64,000 nt of DNA, from the NCBI GenBank assembly GCA_945829235.1, contig CALZUA010000011.1:28640-92639 (forward strand), in the 5' to 3' direction. The DNA is from an uncultured Clostridia bacterium. Its GTDB lineage: Bacteria > Bacillota > Clostridia > Oscillospirales > Ruminococcaceae. The notes below the pieces were generated by a model that did no database searches, was not told the origin of the DNA, and was given only the letters and a program-made list of their open reading frames with translations. Shown in pieces: positions 1 to 8,450 of this stretch (the stretch's first letter is position 1; each line of letters opens with the position of its first letter). Position numbers and translations under genes: made by a program.

Positions 1-99
1 GGCTTTTTCGCGAACGTATTTGAGCATCTCGAGATTTTTGCGGAGCTGTTTTTCATCGATAACGTAGCACGGTGTTTCAACTATTTGCGTCCAATCCAT
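1..99 (-). CDS. nspC: Carboxynorspermidine/carboxyspermidine decarboxylase, N-terminal part (cut by window edge)
   Basis: Only the first 33 codons are inside the window. The ATG lies 5 bases after a GGAAAGGA ribosome binding site, and the protein begins MDWTQIVETPCYVIDE, which fits the start of the PLP-dependent alanine-racemase-fold decarboxylases that convert carboxy(nor)spermidine to (nor)spermidine. It is the last visible gene of the minus-strand polyamine operon, 20 bp after the Cys-rich gene and downstream of the matching dehydrogenase, which supports the call strongly. The catalytic residues lie outside the window, so the assignment rests on the N-terminus plus context. An agmatinase, which the operon otherwise lacks, could follow beyond the edge. 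Confidence 0.8.
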   Translation of the reverse strand, partial: MDWTQIVETPCYVIDEKQLRKNLEMLKYVREKA

Positions 100-119
100 A
101 GCGTTCCTTTCCGTATCGC

Positions 120-929
120 TTAATCCAGCGGGCTTTTGAACTCCTTTTCAAAATCGTCCAAAACCCGGTTAATTCTCTCACGGCTGTAAAAATTGTGTAG
201 CTTCCAAAACGCGAGAATATTGTAAAGTTTTTCCTCGTGCTTGTCGATAAAACCCGCGCACAATCGACCGTCTGACATCGCGGAATCTTCCGCCGAGCAA
301 GTAAAGCAGGCAAAATCGTTCCCAAACCGCGCGCAGTCGCCGCAACGCAACTCTGCTGTTTCTGGGAGAAACACGCAACGTGTATCAAGAGTTGTCGGCT
401 GATAGCTTGGCTGAAAAGTGCAAAGCGCGTGACCTGTTTCATCGGTATTGCCGATTTTCTGCATATACTTGCAGTCGCGGCAGTACAGCTTGTAGCGCAA
501 ATCCAGCTTTTCCGCAAGCTGTTCCTTGGTGAGAACAAACGATTCCTCGCGGTTCCAAAGCGAAACGTACATTTTCCGCTGAAATTCATCAATAGCCACT
601 TTTGAAAATTCCTCGGCGATATCGTCGGTATAAAGCTTATTCAAAGCGCAGGCGGCAACAATGTTGCTGAAATCATCATCGGTTTCGAGCTCTGCCGTGA
701 GGTACCACCTATCTTGTTGGGTGATGCCCTCGCCGTATCTGTCAAAGACAAATTTCGCGCTTTTTATCTCGGTAAAATTACTTTGCAAAAAATCAGAAAA
801 TTTGTCATTCCACTTATCAACCAATTCAGAAATCCCCAGAGCGTCTAAAATTTTATCTGTCTTGATTATCTTTCCATCATCGGTAATAATTGTCAAAAAA
901 ACAGGACTGTAAAAAGTCGTTGTTTTCAT
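120..929 (-). CDS. Hypothetical Cys-rich protein in polyamine operon
   Basis: A 269-residue protein of no family I recognise. The start is the ATG at 929, 5 bases after GGAGGAGG; an in-frame ATG nine codons upstream would put that site inside the gene. The N-terminal half is charged and without membrane segments. The C-terminal part (about residues 150-225) carries two similar Cys clusters: CRDC, then single Cys residues about 18 and 32 residues later, followed by CGDC, FACFTC and LC. This spacing suggests two small metal-binding (zinc or Fe-S) knuckles. It sits between the carboxynorspermidine synthase and decarboxylase genes on the same strand, so it is probably co-transcribed, but nothing shows a role in polyamine chemistry. 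Confidence 0.75.
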   Translation of the reverse strand: MKTTTFYSPVFLTIITDDGKIIKTDKILDALGISELVDKWNDKFSDFLQSNFTEIKSAKFVFDRYGEGITQQDRWYLTAELETDDDFSNIVAACALNKLYTDDIAEEFSKVAIDEFQRKMYVSLWNREESFVLTKEQLAEKLDLRYKLYCRDCKYMQKIGNTDETGHALCTFQPSYQPTTLDTRCVFLPETAELRCGDCARFGNDFACFTCSAEDSAMSDGRLCAGFIDKHEEKLYNILAFWKLHNFYSRERINRVLDDFEKEFKSPLD

Positions 930-1004
930 CTGAACCTCCTCCCGAGGTGAATACAAGCACGGGCAGGCAAACTCGCCTGCCGTACCGATATGAATTTAAC
1001 TTGA

Positions 1005-2207
1005 TTAGTCCACAAGCACGGGATTTCTGTCATCTTCCCAAGGCAGTCCCCACTTGTTGAGCGCGTCCATAAAGGGGTCGGGGTTCATCTCCTCGACATT
1101 GAACACGCCGGGCTTTTTCCACTCGCCCTTGAGCACCATCATAGCTCCTATCATCGCGGGCACGCCTGTGGTGTAGGAAATCGCCTGCGAGCCGACTTCC
1201 TTGTAGCACTCCTGATGGTCGCAGATATTGTAGAGGTAATAGTTCTTGTCCTTGCCGTCCTTTTTGCCGCGGAAAATGCAGCCGATGTTGGTTTTGCCGA
1301 CAGTGCGCGGACCGAGCGAAGCGGGGTCAGGGAGAACAGCCTTCAAAAATTGCAACGGCACAATCTCTTTTCCCTCAAACATAATCGGCTCAATGCTCGT
1401 CATACCAACGTTTTCGAGGCACTTGAGGTGAGTGAGATAGCTCTGCCCGAAGGTCATAAAGAAGCGGATTCTCTTGATACCCTTGATGTTGAGGGCGAGC
1501 GACTCCAGCTCCTCGTGGTGAAGCAGATACATATCCTTTTCGCCGACACCCTTGAAGTTGTAGACGCGCTTAATCTCCATCGGCTCGGTTTCAACCCACT
1601 TTCCGTCCTCGATATAAGAACCTTTCGCTGATACCTCGCGGATATTGATTTCGGGGTTAAAGTTTGTTGCAAAGGGGTAGCCGTGGTCGCCGCCGTTGCA
1701 GTCGAGGATATCGATATAGTTGATTTCATCAAATTCGTGCTTTTGCGCGTAAGCCGAGAAAACGCCCGTAACGCCCGGGTCAAAGCCACAACCGAGAATT
1801 GCTGTAATACCCGCTTTCTCGAAGCGCTCACGGTAAGCCCACTGCCACGAATACTCAAATTTCGCGGTATCCTCGGGCTCGTAGTTCGCGGTATCGAGAT
1901 AGTCAACCTTACATTCAAGGCAAGCGTCCATAATGTGCAAATCCTGATAGGGAAGCGCGATATTCATCACGATATCGGGCTTGTACTCCTTGATAAGCGC
2001 AACCAGCTCGGGAACATTGTCCGCGTTAACGGAAGCGGTTGAGATAACGGTTTTTGTCTTGTCCTGCCACTTTTCCTTGAGCGCGTCACACTTTGCTTTT
2101 GTCCTCGAAGCAATCATAATTTCCGAAAAAACCTCGCTGTTCTGACAGCACTTTGCCACAACAACCGAAGCCACGCCGCCCGCGCCGATAATCAATGCTC
2201 TGCTCAT
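1005..2207 (-). CDS. Carboxynorspermidine synthase (saccharopine dehydrogenase family)
   Basis: A 400-residue NAD(P)-dependent enzyme that condenses aspartate semialdehyde with putrescine or diaminopropane and reduces the product to carboxyspermidine or carboxynorspermidine, the first step of the alternative spermidine route. The N-terminal Rossmann motif ALIIGAGGVASVVVAKC (residues 4-20) and the segments YLDTANYEPED and AILGCGFDPGVTGVF are typical of the CASDH branch of the saccharopine dehydrogenase family, and the length fits. The ATG follows AGGAGG by 8 bases. The partner decarboxylase nspC is two genes downstream and speE/speA/speD lie upstream in the same operon. True saccharopine dehydrogenase (lysine metabolism) is the alternative, but nspC nearby argues against it. 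Confidence 0.88.
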   Translation of the reverse strand: MSRALIIGAGGVASVVVAKCCQNSEVFSEIMIASRTKAKCDALKEKWQDKTKTVISTASVNADNVPELVALIKEYKPDIVMNIALPYQDLHIMDACLECKVDYLDTANYEPEDTAKFEYSWQWAYRERFEKAGITAILGCGFDPGVTGVFSAYAQKHEFDEINYIDILDCNGGDHGYPFATNFNPEINIREVSAKGSYIEDGKWVETEPMEIKRVYNFKGVGEKDMYLLHHEELESLALNIKGIKRIRFFMTFGQSYLTHLKCLENVGMTSIEPIMFEGKEIVPLQFLKAVLPDPASLGPRTVGKTNIGCIFRGKKDGKDKNYYLYNICDHQECYKEVGSQAISYTTGVPAMIGAMMVLKGEWKKPGVFNVEEMNPDPFMDALNKWGLPWEDDRNPVLVD

Positions 2208-2270
2208 TTTTTATCCTCCTAAATGTTATGCGGAAAGCACAACGCTCTCCGTTTTAATATGTAACTCAAA

Positions 2271-2900
2271 TTAAAACATCAAAATAATAAATCCGACAAT
2301 CTGTATTATTGCGGCAATTATCATTAAGCTTACACCTAATCCGCCTTTTTTAAGCATGCCTTTCACGACAAAAACCACCGCAAGAACAATCGTTATCACT
2401 GCCGTGAGCAAAAGCACACCCGAAGCGATTTTCTTAACTGCCTCGGAAACATAGTTTGCGTCGGCAAATAGTGCGCTGTTGATATGTCCCGCGTTGCCGA
2501 GCTGCGTGTTTACTTTGTTGAGGTTAAGCCCCTTTTTATTATTGGCGCTTTTTACAAGACCGTTTACCTTAACGGGAGTCTGCGCCAAACCGTCCGTGCC
2601 GAAATTTTCCGAGTACCATTTCTCGTCAGCCCGCACCAAAAGCGAATTTATACCGTCATCACTTAATGTGAGATAATAATGCTCGGAATATGTGGGGATA
2701 AGTCCAAAAAGCAAATGCTTCAGTTCATAGACTTCTTTCGCGTAAACAACGCTGTACTCTACAACCTGACCTTGTTTTTCAACGCCGGAGGAAGCGGGTT
2801 TTGCATTCAAATCCATTATTCCCGAAATAACCGTGAAATAAAAGAACACTCCAACCAAAATTACGCCAACAACAGCCCCGAAGCTTATCCGCTTTTTCAT
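2271..2900 (-). CDS. Conserved hypothetical membrane protein
   Basis: A 209-residue protein with one hydrophobic segment at residues 7-30, a soluble middle of about 120 residues, and two hydrophobic segments near the C-terminus (about 160-182 and 188-208). The topology suggests an exported or cytosolic middle domain held by three membrane helices. The start codon overlaps the speE stop as ATGA, so translation is probably coupled to spermidine synthase. It resembles small uncharacterised Clostridia proteins, but I cannot name the family with confidence. Its place inside the polyamine operon invites a link to polyamine transport or sensing, which is only an inference. Confidence 0.75.
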   Translation of the reverse strand: MKKRISFGAVVGVILVGVFFYFTVISGIMDLNAKPASSGVEKQGQVVEYSVVYAKEVYELKHLLFGLIPTYSEHYYLTLSDDGINSLLVRADEKWYSENFGTDGLAQTPVKVNGLVKSANNKKGLNLNKVNTQLGNAGHINSALFADANYVSEAVKKIASGVLLLTAVITIVLAVVFVVKGMLKKGGLGVSLMIIAAIIQIVGFIILMF

Positions 2901-3760
2901 ACGCTCTCCTTTTTGGTTTCGCGAAGAACATCACGCACATTCTGCGGAAGCGCAAAACAGCCGCTGTGAACAAACCGGTTGTAATAATGCGTTTTCAGCC
3001 CCTGTTCAACCCACCAGTCCGCGTTCTGGTCAAGAACGGGGTGATATTTTTTCGAGGCAAACCCGAACAGCCAGTGTCCCGAGGGATAAGTGGGGATATG
3101 CGCCTGATAGACGAGCGCGATGGGGAAGAAGCTCTTGATTCTGCTGTGAGCGCGTTTCATCGCCTCGGCGTATTCATCGTAGAACGTGCTTTCGTGCTGA
3201 TTGACGAGGATACCGTCCTCGGTGAGCGCCTTGTAGCAGTTCCCGTAAAACTCCTTTGTAAACAAGCCCTCGCCCGGTCCAAACGGGTCTGTCGAGTCAA
3301 CGATAATCAAATCGTACTCATTTTCGGCTCTGCGGACAAATTTCAGTCCGTCCTCGAAGTAGATGTGAACGCGCGGGTCATCGAGGGAGCAAGCTGTCTG
3401 CGGGAGATACTCGCGGCAAAGCTCGACAACCTGCCTGTCGATTTCGACCATATCGATATGCTCAACGCTCTTGAATCGGCAAAGCTCGCGGATTGTTCCG
3501 CCGTCACCCGCGCCGATAACAAGAATTTTCTTGATATTCGGGTTCACGCTCATCGGAACGTGCGTTATCATCTCGTGGTAGATATACTCGTCCTTTTCGG
3601 TGAGCATAAGAAATCCGTCCAGCACGAGAATACGTCCAAGCTCCTCGCTTTCGAGGATATCGATTTTCTGAAACTCGCTCTGAACACTTGCGAGATGACG
3701 TTTAATTTTGATGGAAAACTTCACGCTTTGAGTGTGATTTTCGGTAAACCAAAGCTCCAT
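2897..3760 (-). CDS. speE: Spermidine synthase (polyamine aminopropyltransferase)
   Basis: A 287-residue cytosolic enzyme that moves the aminopropyl group from decarboxylated S-adenosylmethionine to putrescine. The opening MELWFTENHTQSVKFSIKI, the nucleotide-binding segment LVIGAGDGGTIREL, the acidic VEIDRQVVELC and the catalytic-loop segment YDLIIVDSTDPFGPGEGLF are classic SpeE motifs, and the length is normal. The start is 8 bp downstream of the speA stop with AGGAG in between, and the stop overlaps the next start. The presence of speD in the same operon makes dcSAM the expected donor. Specificity (putrescine, agmatine, cadaverine or spermidine as acceptor) cannot be read from the sequence. 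Confidence 0.95.
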   Translation of the reverse strand: MELWFTENHTQSVKFSIKIKRHLASVQSEFQKIDILESEELGRILVLDGFLMLTEKDEYIYHEMITHVPMSVNPNIKKILVIGAGDGGTIRELCRFKSVEHIDMVEIDRQVVELCREYLPQTACSLDDPRVHIYFEDGLKFVRRAENEYDLIIVDSTDPFGPGEGLFTKEFYGNCYKALTEDGILVNQHESTFYDEYAEAMKRAHSRIKSFFPIALVYQAHIPTYPSGHWLFGFASKKYHPVLDQNADWWVEQGLKTHYYNRFVHSGCFALPQNVRDVLRETKKESV

Positions 3761-3768
3761 AAAAACTC

Positions 3769-5214
3769 CTAATCAACAACTTCAAGATACTCAACATTCA
3801 TATCTCGGCAACCCGTGAGGTTGCAGCCCTTTTCCTTGGCAAATCTGATGTAATCGAGAATATCCTCGGTGATACGCTCGCCGGGCGCTAAAATCGGGAT
3901 TCCGGGCGGGTAGCACATAACAAATTCCGCGCAGATTTTGCCCGCGGCTTGGTCGAGCGGAGTGGATTTTTGCTCGGAGTAAAACGCCTGCTGAGGGGGC
4001 ATTTCAACGATAGGATTGATGTATTCGTGGTCGTATAATCCGACTGGTGACTTGCCGTAAAGCCGCTTTATCTCGGACAGCGCGGACATCAGCCGCTCGA
4101 TTTCAAGAGCGCGGTCAGCACCCGTGATAATCGCGAGAATGTTGCCGATATCGCCGAATTCGATTTGTATTCCGTACTCATCGCGGAGCAAATCGTACAC
4201 CTCAATTCCCGCAAGTCCCATCGCGCGCGTGTGCACCGAGAGCTTTGTGCGGTCGAACGCGTAAAAATCAGCGCCGTTGCAAAGCTCCTCGCCGAACGCG
4301 TAGTAGCCGCCCGTTGCGTTGATTTCGCGGCGCGCGTAGTCGGTGAATTCAACGGTTTTCGCGTAAAACTGCTTTCCGTTGAGCGCGAGATTTTGCCGCG
4401 CCAAATCCAGCGAAACCATCAAAAGATAGCTCGCTGAGGTGGTTTGAGTAAGGTTTATCACCTGTCGGACGTAGTTCGCGTTCACGGTTTTCGCCGTGAG
4501 GAGAATTGCGCTTTGAGTGAGCGAGCCGCCCGTTTTATGGACGGAAACCGCCGCCATATCCGCACCGCACGACATACCGCTTGGCGGGAGATTTTCACCG
4601 AAGTAAAAATGCGTGCCGTGCGCTTCGTCGCAAAGCGCCAAAAGACCGTGCTTGTGCGCGGTTTCGACAATTTTTTTCAAGTCCGAGCAAATGCCGTAGT
4701 AGGTCGGGTTGTTGACGAGAACAGCCTTTGCGTCGGGATTTTCGAGAATAGCCTGTTCAACCGCTTCGACAGTCATTCCGAGCGGGATACCAAGCTCCTT
4801 GTTCACGCCGGGGTTGACGTAAACGGGAATTGCCCCGCAGACGACAAGCGCGTTGATAGCGCTTCTGTGCACGTTTCGCGGGAGTATAATTTTGTCGCCC
4901 GCCTTGCAGGTTGACATAATCATCGCCTGAACAGCGCCCGTTGCGCCGTTTACGATGAAGAACGAGTTATCCGCGCCGAAAGCGTCCGCGGCAAGCTCCT
5001 GAGCCTCTTTGATGACGGAAACAGGGTGACAGAGGTTGTCGAGCGGCTTCATCGAGTTGACGTCGTTTTTCAGACAGTCTTTCCCGAGAAATTCGGTAAG
5101 CACGGCGTTTCCGCGTCCGCCCTTGTGCCCGGGAACGTCAAACGGTACAACGCGGTTCAGTCTGTGCTCGCGCATTGCTTCATAGAGCGGCGCGCGGCTC
5201 TGGTCAAGGTTCAT
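3769..5214 (-). CDS. speA: Arginine/lysine/ornithine decarboxylase, AAT-fold
   Basis: A 481-residue PLP enzyme of the Orn/Lys/Arg decarboxylase class III fold found in Firmicutes (Bacillus SpeA type). Visible motifs are the N-terminal PFDVPGHKGG, the cofactor-binding DEAHGTHF and the Schiff-base lysine in SVHKTGGSLTQSA (about residue 226). The C-terminal domain ends with CYPPGIPILAPGE, typical of this family. In this operon arginine is the likeliest substrate, giving agmatine, although lysine and ornithine decarboxylases share the same fold. No agmatinase or agmatine deiminase is visible, so the route on to putrescine must continue outside the window. It starts after AAAGG, 23 bp beyond the speD stop. 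Confidence 0.88.
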   Translation of the reverse strand: MNLDQSRAPLYEAMREHRLNRVVPFDVPGHKGGRGNAVLTEFLGKDCLKNDVNSMKPLDNLCHPVSVIKEAQELAADAFGADNSFFIVNGATGAVQAMIMSTCKAGDKIILPRNVHRSAINALVVCGAIPVYVNPGVNKELGIPLGMTVEAVEQAILENPDAKAVLVNNPTYYGICSDLKKIVETAHKHGLLALCDEAHGTHFYFGENLPPSGMSCGADMAAVSVHKTGGSLTQSAILLTAKTVNANYVRQVINLTQTTSASYLLMVSLDLARQNLALNGKQFYAKTVEFTDYARREINATGGYYAFGEELCNGADFYAFDRTKLSVHTRAMGLAGIEVYDLLRDEYGIQIEFGDIGNILAIITGADRALEIERLMSALSEIKRLYGKSPVGLYDHEYINPIVEMPPQQAFYSEQKSTPLDQAAGKICAEFVMCYPPGIPILAPGERITEDILDYIRFAKEKGCNLTGCRDMNVEYLEVVD

Positions 5215-5237
5215 TTTACACTGCCTTTCAAACGCTG

Positions 5238-6056
5238 TCAGTAGATGTTCATTCCGCTGAAAATCTCAATCATTTCGCGGCGCAAATCGTTGGTTATCTG
5301 CAAACGTTCCTGTGGGTGAATTTCGTAAACGTCGGTGTTGAAAAGATAGTTCTGAAGCTCGATTTCCTTGATAAGCATTTTGGTGTGGAAGATGTTGGAT
5401 TGATAGACGTTCACGTCCATAGCGTCGTATTTTGTAAGGGTATCGGGGTTGATGAAGTCCTGAATTGAGGTCATATTGCTGTCCATAAAGAACTTCTTGC
5501 CCGAAACGTCGCGGGTAAAGCCTCTCACGCGGTAGTCGATGATAATGATATCCGAGTCAAACGAGCCGATGAGGTAGTCAAGCGTCTGGAGCGGGGAAAT
5601 TTCTCCGCAGGTTGCCACATCGATATCAACTCTGAACGTTGAAATCGCCTTATCGGGGTGATATTCGGGGAAGGTGTGGACGGTGATATGGCTCTTGTCG
5701 AGGTGCGCGTGAACGGTTTCTCCGGTCATATTCGAGAAGAAGCCAAGCCCGCGGTTGCAACTCTCGTCAATATGCGAGGGGTCGATATTTCCCTCCGCGA
5801 ACAGCACGTTAACGGAAGCGCCCTGCGGCTCGTAGTCCTGTTTGGATATGTTCAGTACGGTAGCGCCGATTTTCTCGGTTACGTCGCACAAAATCTTGGT
5901 CAATCGTTCGGAATTATACTGCTCGTCAATGTAAGCTATATAATCGCGCTGTTCTCTCTCGCTTTTCGCGTAACAAACATCGTAAATGTTAAAGCTAAGT
6001 GTTTTTGTGAGATTGTTGAACCCATACAACGCCAGCTTTTTCTCCAACCCTAACAT
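5238..6056 (-). CDS. speD: S-adenosylmethionine decarboxylase, E. coli type
   Basis: A 272-residue proenzyme that cleaves itself to form a pyruvoyl cofactor and decarboxylates SAM to supply the aminopropyl donor for SpeE. The processing site lies in [15 protein letters not shown] (serine of KSH), and the [14 protein letters not shown] and [17 protein letters not shown] segments closely follow E. coli SpeD. I chose the ATG at 6056, after GAAAGGATTG; an in-frame ATG eight codons upstream has no ribosome binding site, and the shorter start aligns with the E. coli N-terminus ([15 protein letters not shown]). It is the first gene of the operon, about 30 nt downstream of the predicted transcription start. 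Confidence 0.95.
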   Translation of the reverse strand: MLGLEKKLALYGFNNLTKTLSFNIYDVCYAKSEREQRDYIAYIDEQYNSERLTKILCDVTEKIGATVLNISKQDYEPQGASVNVLFAEGNIDPSHIDESCNRGLGFFSNMTGETVHAHLDKSHITVHTFPEYHPDKAISTFRVDIDVATCGEISPLQTLDYLIGSFDSDIIIIDYRVRGFTRDVSGKKFFMDSNMTSIQDFINPDTLTKYDAMDVNVYQSNIFHTKMLIKEIELQNYLFNTDVYEIHPQERLQITNDLRREMIEIFSGMNIY

Positions 6057-6096
6057 CAATCCTTTCGGTAAATTTTGCATTTATACAGTTATAGTG

Positions 6097-6125
6097 ATTA
6101 TAGCATATTATTGTCCAAATTGCAA
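6097..6125 (-). promoter_or_regulatory. Sigma-A promoter of the polyamine operon
   Basis: On the minus strand, -35 TTGCAA, a 17-bp spacer and -10 TATAAT preceded by TG (extended -10). Transcription would start near 6090, about 34 nt before the speD ATG. Confidence 0.8.
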
Positions 6126-6172
6126 TAACATTTTTGAATTTTTTCGCACAAATTTATTTTTTTCGAGTGTAG

Positions 6173-6201
6173 TTGACAAAATGCACGTTTTATGATATAA
6201 T
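6173..6201 (+). promoter_or_regulatory. Sigma-A promoter of PHP gene
   Basis: Perfect TTGACA, 17-bp spacer, perfect TATAAT with an upstream TG (extended -10). Transcription starts near 6208, divergent from the polyamine promoter. Confidence 0.85.
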
Positions 6202-6207
6202 TATATT

Positions 6208-6384
6208 GGTATATTTTTATTTGCGGTAACAGCGGGGAATTTGCCCGAAAACGCCGCGCTCATCGTAAGATTTGGCTTAACGGAGCGGGAAACGGGTTGT
6301 AATAATAGGTGAAATTTCCTCATAGAAAATGTTGTAGACAACCGTTTTGGCTGTTCATTAAACTAATACAGCAGAAAAATGAAT
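6208..6384 (+). ncRNA. Long structured 5' leader (rod-like RNA) of PHP gene
   Basis: About 185 nt separate the strong promoter from the PHP start codon. By eye the leader folds as one rod: AACAGC (6228-6233) pairs with GCTGTT (about 6351-6356), GGGGAATTT with AAATTTCCTC, GCCCG with CGGGT, and CGCTC with GAGCG, the paired blocks being separated by A-rich internal loops; a short GTTGTAGACAAC hairpin lies near the 3' side. No T-run terminator is visible. I cannot match it to a named riboswitch; it could be a cis-regulatory RNA or a 6S-like rod. Confidence 0.45.
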
Positions 6385-6393
6385 GGAGGGCTT

Positions 6394-7236
6394 ATGAAAG
6401 CTGACCTGCACTGTCACACCACAATTTCCGACGGTTCGCTCGGGATATCGGACGTCATAATGCAAGCGGGGCGCGATGGAGTTGACTGCCTTGCGATAAC
6501 CGACCATGACAGCTTGGCTTCGCTGTCGCGCTCATCGATACTGGGGACGCGCTACAAGGTGAAAGTGATACCCGCGGTTGAATTTTCCGCATTTGACGGC
6601 GCGCGGAAGAAAAAGGTGCACATTTTGTGTTATATGCCGAAAAAGCCCGACCGCCTCGAGGGGCTGTGCCTGAGGACAAGCGAGGGCAGAATGAAGCTCG
6701 GAAAGAGCCTTGCGATGAAGGTGCTCGAAAAGTACCCGATTACGCTGGAGAGCATCTTGCGCTATTCCGCGGGGAGCAAGGCGATTTACAAGTGCCACAT
6801 AATGCACGCGCTGATGGATTACGGCTATACGACCGAGCTTTACGGTAATATTTACGACGAGATTTTCGACGTGAACGAGGGGCTTTGCGCGGAGCAGGTT
6901 CGTGCTGAGGCTGATTTTTATCCCGACGTTCGGTTTGTACTTACGCTGATAAAGGCTTCGGGCGGAATTTCGGTTATGGCGCACCCGAAGGTTTTCGAAA
7001 GCCTTGATTTGCTCGAGGAGCTTGCAAAAGAAAAGCTGATAGACGGCGCGGAGGTTTATCACTCGAGCGCGGACGAGAGCTACCGAAACGAGCTTGCGGC
7101 GCTTTGCGAGCAGTACAATCTGATACAGACGGGCGGCTCGGATTTTCACGGTTTCTACAATCACTACCCGATACAAATCGGTTCTGCGACAACCGCCGAG
7201 AATCATCTTGAACGAATACTCAATTTCAATTCGTGA
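6394..7236 (+). CDS. PHP-domain metal-dependent phosphoesterase (TrpH/RNase AM type)
   Basis: A 280-residue protein of the polymerase and histidinol phosphatase superfamily. Metal-binding motifs run in order: ADLHCHTTISDGS (residues 3-15), the ITDHDS block, the glutamate in PAVEFSA, the histidine in MAHPKVF and the C-terminal GGSDFHG. The order and length match the YciV/TrpH group, which hydrolyses 3',5'-bisnucleotides or acts as a 5'-3' exonuclease on short RNAs. I start it at the ATG at 6394, directly behind GGAGGG; an earlier ATG at 6379 has that site inside the coding region. It has its own strong promoter and a long structured leader. Confidence 0.88.
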   Translation: MKADLHCHTTISDGSLGISDVIMQAGRDGVDCLAITDHDSLASLSRSSILGTRYKVKVIPAVEFSAFDGARKKKVHILCYMPKKPDRLEGLCLRTSEGRMKLGKSLAMKVLEKYPITLESILRYSAGSKAIYKCHIMHALMDYGYTTELYGNIYDEIFDVNEGLCAEQVRAEADFYPDVRFVLTLIKASGGISVMAHPKVFESLDLLEELAKEKLIDGAEVYHSSADESYRNELAALCEQYNLIQTGGSDFHGFYNHYPIQIGSATTAENHLERILNFNS

Positions 7237-7277
7237 GCGAATGCTTGCGTTAAATTAAACAAAAGAAGGTTAAAGAA

Positions 7278-8438
7278 ATGGACATCAAACAGAAATCGCT
7301 TGAAATGCACGAAAAGTGGCAGGGCAAAATCGAGGTAATTTCGCGCGCGCCGATAAACACGCGCGAGGACTTATCGACCGCGTACACACCGGGAGTTGCT
7401 CAGCCGTGCCTTGAAATCGCGGAAAATCCCGAGCTTGCCTACAAATACACGCGCAGGGGAAATCTTGTCGCGGTAATCACCGATGGAACTGCGGTGCTGG
7501 GACTCGGCGATATTGGCGGACTTGCGGGAATGCCGGTTATGGAGGGAAAGTGCTGTTTGTTCAAGGAATTTGGCGGCGTGGACGCGTTTCCTTTGTGCGT
7601 TAAGTCGAAGGACCCCGATGAAATTGTGCGTACAATCGAGCTTATTTCGGACAGCTTTGGCGGGATAAATCTTGAGGATATCTCGGCTCCGCGCTGCTTT
7701 GAAATCGAGGCAAAGCTCAAGGAAAAGCTGGATATACCGGTGTTCCACGATGACCAGCACGGCACGGCAATCGTAGTCGGTGCGGCGTTGATGAACGCAA
7801 CAAAGCTGGCGGGAAAGAAGCTCGAGGATATCACGGTTGTGATAAACGGTGCGGGTTCTGCGGGAATTGCGATAGGAAAGTTTTTGTTGAAGCTCGGCGT
7901 GGGCAATTTGGTGATGGTTGACCTTTGCGGTATCATCAACCGTGACGACAAGTATGAAAATCCCGCGCACGCTGAAATCGCGCAGATTTCAAACAAGAAC
8001 AACATCAAGGGCACTCTCGCCGATGCAATGAAAGGTGCGGACGCTTTTGTCGGCGTATCGAAGCCAAATTTGGTTACACCCGATATGGTGAAGAGTATGG
8101 CTGAGAAGCCGATTTTGTTCCCGATGGCGAATCCGAACCCCGAGATAACCTACGAGCTTGCCAAGGAAAGCGGCGCGTTTATCGTGGGCACGGGACGCTC
8201 GGATTACCCTAATCAGATAAACAACGTGCTTGTGTTCCCGGGCGTGTTCAAGGGAGCGCTTGCCGTTCGCGCAAAGGCGATAACCGAGGAGATGAAACTC
8301 GCGGCGGCAAAGGCTATCGCGGCGCACGTTCCCGAGAACGAACTTTCGGTTGACAATATCATTCCGTCTGCGCTTGACAGAACGGTCGCAGACGCGGTTG
8401 CAAAGGCGGTTGCGGACTGTTGGATAGAGGGCAATTAA
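7278..8438 (+). CDS. NAD(P)-dependent malic enzyme
   Basis: A 386-residue enzyme that oxidatively decarboxylates malate to pyruvate. The N-terminal malic domain shows TAYTPGVAQPCLEI and the catalytic lysine region GKCCLFKEFGGVDAFPL; the metal- and malate-binding FHDDQHGTAIVV follows, then the Rossmann segment VVINGAGSAGIAIGKFLL. The length matches the short bacterial malic enzymes (about 390-410 residues, without a phosphotransacetylase domain). It lies 41 bp after the PHP gene with a weak AGAAGG site and no own promoter seen, so it may be read from the PHP promoter. Cofactor preference is not decided. A partial copy of its 3' end lies just after the stop codon. Confidence 0.93.
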   Translation: MDIKQKSLEMHEKWQGKIEVISRAPINTREDLSTAYTPGVAQPCLEIAENPELAYKYTRRGNLVAVITDGTAVLGLGDIGGLAGMPVMEGKCCLFKEFGGVDAFPLCVKSKDPDEIVRTIELISDSFGGINLEDISAPRCFEIEAKLKEKLDIPVFHDDQHGTAIVVGAALMNATKLAGKKLEDITVVINGAGSAGIAIGKFLLKLGVGNLVMVDLCGIINRDDKYENPAHAEIAQISNKNNIKGTLADAMKGADAFVGVSKPNLVTPDMVKSMAEKPILFPMANPNPEITYELAKESGAFIVGTGRSDYPNQINNVLVFPGVFKGALAVRAKAITEEMKLAAAKAIAAHVPENELSVDNIIPSALDRTVADAVAKAVADCWIEGN

Positions 8439-8450
8439 ACTCTCGGCTAA

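Noticed and set aside
120..956. Upstream start at 956 for the Cys-rich protein
   Set aside because: The strong GGAGGAGG site lies between that ATG and the one at 929, which is therefore the real start.
2966..3772. Plus-strand frame of 268 codons opposite speE
   Set aside because: Antisense shadow of speE without a start signal.
6179..6384. Known riboswitch (c-di-AMP, THF, ZTP, cobalamin) before the PHP gene
   Set aside because: None of the conserved motifs of these classes was recognised in the leader by eye.
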